Part shown: positions 59,144 to 64,000 of the stretch, piece by piece | How positions within the stretch are numbered: position 1 is the first letter of the stretch | Layout: the number at the start of each line of letters is the position of its first letter | The notes under the pieces: generated by a model | What the model was told of the DNA's origin: nothing | The model's database searches: none | What the model saw: only the letters and a program-made list of their open reading frames with translations | DNA from: Zymoseptoria tritici IPO323 | Lineage: Eukaryota > Ascomycota > Dothideomycetes > Mycosphaerellales > Mycosphaerellaceae | Direction of reading: 5' to 3' | Assembly: GCF_000219625.1 (NCBI RefSeq) | Contig: NC_018201.1 | Coordinates: forward strand, 509,699 to 573,698 | DNA: 64,000 nt | Program-made: the position numbers and the translations under genes

Positions 59144-59780
59144 ATGCTACTCAGGTAAGAAGACTTCTTCTACTACTCTTTCTTTACTAATAGTACTAGG
59201 AGCCCAAGAACACAGACCGAGCCTACAAAGGCCTACAAGGAGTGGTCTACGGTAGACCCGAGCAAGATCCTAATCCCGATATGCCTTGTACACAACAAAG
59301 AACAAGAAGAACAGAACAAGAAGAAAACAGAAGAGCTAAATGCTCTTCTAGGTAGGTCTACTACCTAGACCTGTTCTACTATATAAACTAACATATATAA
59401 TAGAGTCTACGACTGCTCGCATCGCACAGATCGAACAAGAGAAGAGAGAGCAAGAGGAAGCCAGCCGTAAGAAGATAGAGGAGCTAGAAGCTTCTCTAGG
59501 TAGGTCTACTCTCTAGACCTATTCTACTTAATAAACTAATATATATTATAGCTTACGCACACGAAACAGTCTTCTACGCGCAGCAAGAGACCGCGGCCCT
59601 TTACTACCAGATGAGTAAGCCTCCCCTATCTTATAATATACTTATATCTTTACTAATACTTTTATAGAGACGTTGGAAGAACAGGTGCCTAAGGCCCCTT
59701 TCAAACAGGGAGCAGAGGATCCAATGCTCTCTATCGAGTACCCGATCGACGAATTCGTAGAGCCTATGGATCTAGAGTAG
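59144..59780 (+). CDS. Intact five-exon gene, 144-aa coiled-coil protein, in the satellite-rich subtelomere
   Basis: Exons are 59144-59154, 59200-59351, 59404-59499, 59552-59614 and 59668-59780. Introns of 45, 52, 52 and 53 nt start GTAAGA, GTAGGT, GTAGGT and GTAAGC, end TAG, and contain ACTAA-type branch sites. Spliced phases all agree and the frame is open from ATG to TAG. The protein has a short N-terminus with one Cys (SKILIPICLVHN), a long Glu/Lys/Gln coiled coil (about residues 42-110) and an acidic tail ending EFVEPMDLE. Introns 2 and 3 are about 87% identical and their upstream exon ends match, indicating an internal exon-intron duplication. Exons keep CA/TG while introns and flanks have almost none, which suggests selection on the protein. 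No family is recognised. Confidence 0.8.
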
Positions 59781-60730
59781 ATATACTAGTAGATCTAAGG
59801 GTAGAGATTGAAATTTAAGGCGTTAGGGTGAAACTTTCCTTCTAGACGGCCTATCTTAGGCTCTATCCTCTACTATAGTATCTTTTAGTTATCTAGAACT
59901 CTTTATTAGTATATTAACTCGTTTACTTTTTAATCTTATACCTATAGCCCGGCTCTACGTCTTATTATAATATCCGGAAGTTATAGGTATTAAAACCGAA
60001 ACGAGGGAAGCCTCCTACCGGTTCTACCTTATACTAGCTCTTATCTACTCTCCTATATACTAAGGTTATCTAGACTATTAAGTAACCCTAGATTAATAAG
60101 GTAGTACCTAGTATATTAAAGCTCTAGTACCTCTAGACGTTAGAGTTATATACGGTAGAGAGACTAAGTATCTATTAACTTCCTTAGATAATAGCTTATT
60201 AATTACCTCGACCGATAGCTCGTTTATATATATTATACTAAGATATATATACTATCTATCTATGCTACTACTACTTCTAGGCTTATAACTATTAGAACAA
60301 ATAAGTAGATAAAGCGATATAAAGCTAAGTAATCTATCTACGAAGGGGAGTCGAGGCCCTTATATCCCTATTATATATATAGATAGAATAGCCCGTAATA
60401 TACTACGTAGGGTGCCCTATTTCGTTTCTAGGGTTCGAGCTATATCTAGTAGGTCCTAGGTCTCCCGATATAGTCCCCCTATCTCTTAATATAGTCCTTA
60501 TATCTCCCCTAATAGCGTATATAGCGCTAGTCGGATAACTATCTTTAACCTAGATACCTTATTACCTTAGTATTCTCTTAGACCGATAGAGTAAGTAGAT
60601 AGAAAAGTTTAGCCTAGTTTAGTACCTATCCTCTTTCTCCTCGATATACTATTTCTTCCTTTATACTATATCTATTAAGACTCTCGATATTAGGGTATCC
60701 TCGTAGTACTTTAACTTAGCCTCTCGATCT
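59781..60730. other. TA-rich spacer, no gene seen
   Basis: CA and TG are almost absent, and no reading frame can be followed even when TAG/TAA are ignored. Confidence 0.5.
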
Positions 60731-60986
60731 CCTACTTATAGCGTAGCTCGGGTCGACGAAGTCGACCCGAGCGGAGCTATAAGGCGATTTTTCGCGAAGC
60801 GACGAGTCGTTCGAGAGGGCTTTAGGGAATTTTCTATAAGCCCTTAAGGCTTATAGATTAAGGAAAAATTAAGAGACGTCGAAAAAGTACTCTCTTTAGG
60901 AAGCTAAAATTATTTTAAGATAATCGGTATTCTAGATATAATTTTCTAGAGCTTACTATAATTTAGAATCCTTAGCTAGTATTTTT
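60731..60986 (+). repeat. 256-bp subtelomeric direct repeat, copy 1, with a 45-bp hairpin
   Basis: Identical by eye over all 256 bp to 63604-63859, which lies 2,873 bp to the right. Positions 60737-60781 form an inverted repeat of 21-bp arms around a 3-nt loop (core GCTCGGGTCGAC/GTCGACCCGAGC; one 3-nt mismatch). Confidence 0.93.
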
Positions 60987-61239
60987 ATTAGAATTAGAAT
61001 ACTTAAAGAAAGAAGAGAAAAATAGAACGAGGGCTAGAAAAAAAGATTAGAGCTTAGAAAAATTAAGAGTAGATATCTACATAAATAGCCTCTTTTAGGA
61101 CTTTATAGTTAATATATAGGGTTATTAGAATAAATAGTAGCCTTCTTAAATACTATATAGAGTTAAAGGGGCGTTAAAAGTATATAAACTACTTATATAA
61201 TACTAAGAAAATATTAGAAGATCCCTAAGAGTAAGCTAC

Positions 61240-63260
61240 TACTATTTTTATATTTACTATAAGAATTACTAGAGACTAGCGACTATTTTTCCTAGGCTAT
61301 ATAGATACTAAGAAGGGTTAGAAAAAGAGTAGATAGGTAATAGAAATTCTATAGAGCCTAGAAAAAATCGATCGGTAATATTAGAAGAGATTAGTATTAA
61401 TAGATTTCTTTAGAGCTTAGGAGATTTACTAAGGACTAGCTACTATTTTTCTAAGATTATACTAATAGTAAGGAAGCTATAAAAAATAACAGTTAGGTAG
61501 TAGGAATTCTAAAAAGCCTATAAGAAATTAGTAAAAAATTTAGATAGGACCTAGATTTAAGCAAATTCTCTAGAGCTTATTAGATTTACTAAGGACTAGC
61601 TATTATTTTTCTAGGGCTATATAGATACTAAGGAAGCTAAAAAAAATAGTAGTTAGGGTATAGAAATTCTATCGAGCGTAAAATAAATTATCGAGTACTT
61701 CTTAGGGAGATAAGTTATAAGGAAATTATCTAGAGCCTATTAGATTTACTACGGACTAGTTATTATTTTTCTAGGGCTCTATAGATGCTAGAAAGGCTAT
61801 AAAAAATAGCAGTTTAGTTATAAAAATTCTATAAAGCTTAAAAGAAAGTGTCGAGGAATTCTTAGTAAGATAAGTTATAGTTAAATTATCTAGAGCTTAT
61901 TAGATTAACTATAGACTAGCTACTATTTGTTTAAGGCTATATAGATACTAAGAAAGCTATAGAAAATAATAGCCGGGTAATAGAAATTCTATAGAGCTTA
62001 AAAGAAATCGTTAAAGAATTATTAGGGAGATAAGTTATAAGTAAATTATCTAGAGCTTATTAGGTTTACTACGGACTACTTACCATTTCTCTAGGGCTAT
62101 ATAGATATAAAGAAAGCTATAGAAAATAGTAGCTAAGTAGGAGAGACTTTATAGAGCTTAAAAGAAATCGTTCAACAATTCTTAGGGAGATAAGTTATAA
62201 GCAAATTATCTAGAGCTTAGTAGATTTACTACGGACTAGCTACTATTTTCTTAAGGGTATATAAATACTAAGAAAGCTATAGAAAATAGTAGCCGGGTAA
62301 TAGAAACTCTATAGAGCTTAAAAGAAATCGTTAAAGAATTATTAGGGAGATAAGTTATAAGTAAATTATCTAGAGCTTATTAGGTTTACTACGGACTACT
62401 TACTATTTCTCTAGGGCTATATAGATATAAAGAAAGCTATAGAAAATAGTAGCTAAGTAGGAGAGACTTTATAGAGCTTAAAAGAAATCGTTAAACAATT
62501 CTTAGGGAGATAAGTTGTAAGCAAATTATCTAGAGCTTAGTAGATTTACTACGGACTAGCTACTATTTTCTTAAGGGTATATAAATACTAAGAAAGCTAT
62601 AGAAAATAGTAGCCGGGTAATAGAAACTCTATAGTGCCTAAAATAAATCGGCGAGAAATTCGGATATAGTCTAGAGTTAAGGAAATTCTTTATAGCTTAT
62701 TAGATTTACTAAGGACTAGTTATTATTTTTCTAGGGCTATATTAATGCTAAGTAAGCTATTAAAAATAGTAGTTAGGGAATAGAACTTCTATAGAGCGCA
62801 AAAAAAATTCTTAAGTAACTCTTAGTAAGATAAGTTATAAGTAAATTATCTAGAGCTTATTAGACTTACTATAGACTAGTTACTATTTTTAAGAGGCTAT
62901 ATAGATACTAAGAAAGCTATAAAAAATAATCGCTAGGTAGTAGATACTCTATAGCGCCTAGAATAAATTAGTAAGTAGGTCTTAGGGTAGGTAGGGTAAA
63001 AGAAATTCTCTAGAGCTTTTTAGATTTATTAGGGACTAGCTATTAATTTTGTAGGGCTATATAGATACCTAATACTCTATTAAAAATAGTAGTTAGGTAA
63101 TAGAAATTCTATAGAGCTTAAAATAAATTATTAAGAAATCTTTAGAGAGATAAGTTATAAATAAAGTATCTAGAGCTTATTAGATATACTATAGACTAGC
63201 TACTATTTTCCTAGCGTACCTAAATACTATTAAAACCTTAAAAATATAGGATAAGTCTAA
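61240..63260. repeat. 160-bp tandem satellite, about 12 copies, partly with a 320-bp higher order
   Basis: The phase marker ATAGAGC(T/C)TA recurs at 61351, 61511, 61671, 61831, 61991, 62151, 62311, 62471, 62631, 62791, 62951 and 63111, exactly every 160 bp. Units at 61991-62310 and 62311-62630 match as dimers better than neighbouring monomers do. The marker and a CTAGAGCTTATTAGATTTAC box are the most constant parts. Confidence 0.95.
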
Positions 63261-63464
63261 GTATATTATAGCTAGCTTAAGGTTAATTACTCTAGTTCTA
63301 GGAATCTATATTATATATTCTCTTAAGCTATAGAGTTCCTAGTATTTATTATAAGGATATACTACTAAGAAAGCGTAAGGAAAGATAGTACTACTAACGA
63401 AGAAGTAAGAAATATATAGATCTTCTATATAAATATACCCTAAGCCTCTAGCTTTCTAATAATC

Positions 63465-63600
63465 CTATATCTTTTTCGGCCGTCCCCTCTTATTAGTCTT
63501 AACCTTCTTAGGCCTACCTCTACCCTTTTTAGCTATCGGAGGATTAGAAGATCCCTTATTATTATCGTTACTACTACTTCTATTACTAAACGAGCGCTTA
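63465..63600 (-). pseudogene. Remnant ORF with two AT-hook motifs
   Basis: On the - strand a frame reads a Ser/Asn-rich stretch, then KKGRGRPKK and, ten residues later, KRGRPKK, the core of the AT-hook that binds the AT-rich minor groove. A TAG (63467-63465) follows, and beyond it the frame continues with only TAG-type stops into the satellite. No start codon is visible. It is probably the decayed end of a DNA-binding protein gene lying between satellite and telomere. Confidence 0.5.
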
Positions 63601-63603
63601 GAT

Positions 63604-63859
63604 CCTACTTATAGCGTAGCTCGGGTCGACGAAGTCGACCCGAGCGGAGCTATAAGGCGATTTTTCGCGAAGCGACGAGTCGTTCGAGAGGGCTTTAGGG
63701 AATTTTCTATAAGCCCTTAAGGCTTATAGATTAAGGAAAAATTAAGAGACGTCGAAAAAGTACTCTCTTTAGGAAGCTAAAATTATTTTAAGATAATCGG
63801 TATTCTAGATATAATTTTCTAGAGCTTACTATAATTTAGAATCCTTAGCTAGTATTTTT
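63604..63859 (+). repeat. 256-bp subtelomeric direct repeat, copy 2, cut by the telomere
   Basis: Same sequence as 60731-60986, including the hairpin (63610-63654). After the shared AGTATTTTT the first copy continues into unit DNA, whereas this one changes at once to telomeric repeats. Confidence 0.93.
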
Positions 63860-64000
63860 GGGTTTTAGGGTTTTAGGGTAGGGTTAGGGTTAGGGTTAGG
63901 GTTAGGGTTAGGGTTAGGGTTAGGGTTAGGGTTAGGGTTAGGGTTAGGGTTAGGGTTAGGGTTAGGGTTAGGGTTAGGGTTAGGGTTAGGGTTAGGGTTA
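63860..64000 (+). repeat. Chromosome-end telomere, (TTAGGG)n
   Basis: The first 25 bp are irregular (GGGTTTTAGGGTTTTAGGGT, then AGGG). From about 63880 to the window end, about 20 perfect TTAGGG units follow with the G-rich strand running 5' to 3' outward, as expected at a right telomere. Confidence 0.97.

Noticed and set aside
1..64000. rRNA or tRNA genes
   Set aside because: No convincing tRNA B-box/T-arm or rRNA segment was seen on either strand by eye.

Overview
The window is the right-hand end of a chromosome from a filamentous ascomycete (Pezizomycotina-like). The evidence is the terminal TTAGGG array on the + strand (63860-64000), spliceosomal introns of 45-125 nt with GTANGT donors and CTAAC/CTGAC branch sites, Ty1/copia, Ty3 and LINE relics, and a strong repeat-induced point mutation (RIP) signature. 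Across most of 1-4835 and 19690-63859, CA and TG dinucleotides are almost absent, TA is abundant and CG is untouched. Long reading frames are broken only by TAG and TAA, which fits CpA-to-TpA mutation of CAG/CAA codons. The species cannot be named from the sequence alone.

Layout. 1-4835: RIP-mutated copia pol, an LTR, an unidentified ORF and a second LTR. 4836-19690: a gene island of normal composition with four multi-exon or compact genes of unknown function (6455-5036, 8804-7513, 10409-9509, 10795-11528), a Ty3 gag-protease relic, a small secreted six-cysteine protein, and decayed ankyrin, subtilisin-like and Gln-rich genes. 19690-22286: copia gag-protease fragment ending abruptly in telomeric repeats. 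22305-30042: LINE copy 1. 30053-34393: a 1,446-codon RIP-killed gene. 35086-35718: 182-bp satellite. 35725-40196: copia pieces with a head-to-head telomere scar at 38680-38701. 40197-40220: telomeric repeats, then LINE copy 2 to about 48030. 48335-51945: tandem repeats with a hAT-like insertion. 51938-56940: two RIP-killed genes and a small apparently intact gene. 57010-58320: 170-bp satellite. 59144-59780: an intact five-exon coiled-coil gene. 60731-63859: a 2,873-bp subtelomeric unit containing a 160-bp satellite, restarted and then cut by the terminal telomere.

The most interesting feature is the repeated history of telomere healing. Both LINE copies lie on the - strand and have their 3' end fused to TTAGGG repeats. 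In both cases a truncated copia element lies on the centromeric side. This is the geometry expected if the LINE primed reverse transcription on an exposed telomere 3' end. Later, un-RIPed retroposons (about 0.9 kb, with 10- and 13-bp target duplications) landed in each LINE copy. A hAT-like element landed in a subtelomeric tandem repeat. The region reads as a layered record of break, telomere addition, retrotransposon capping, silencing mutation and re-invasion.
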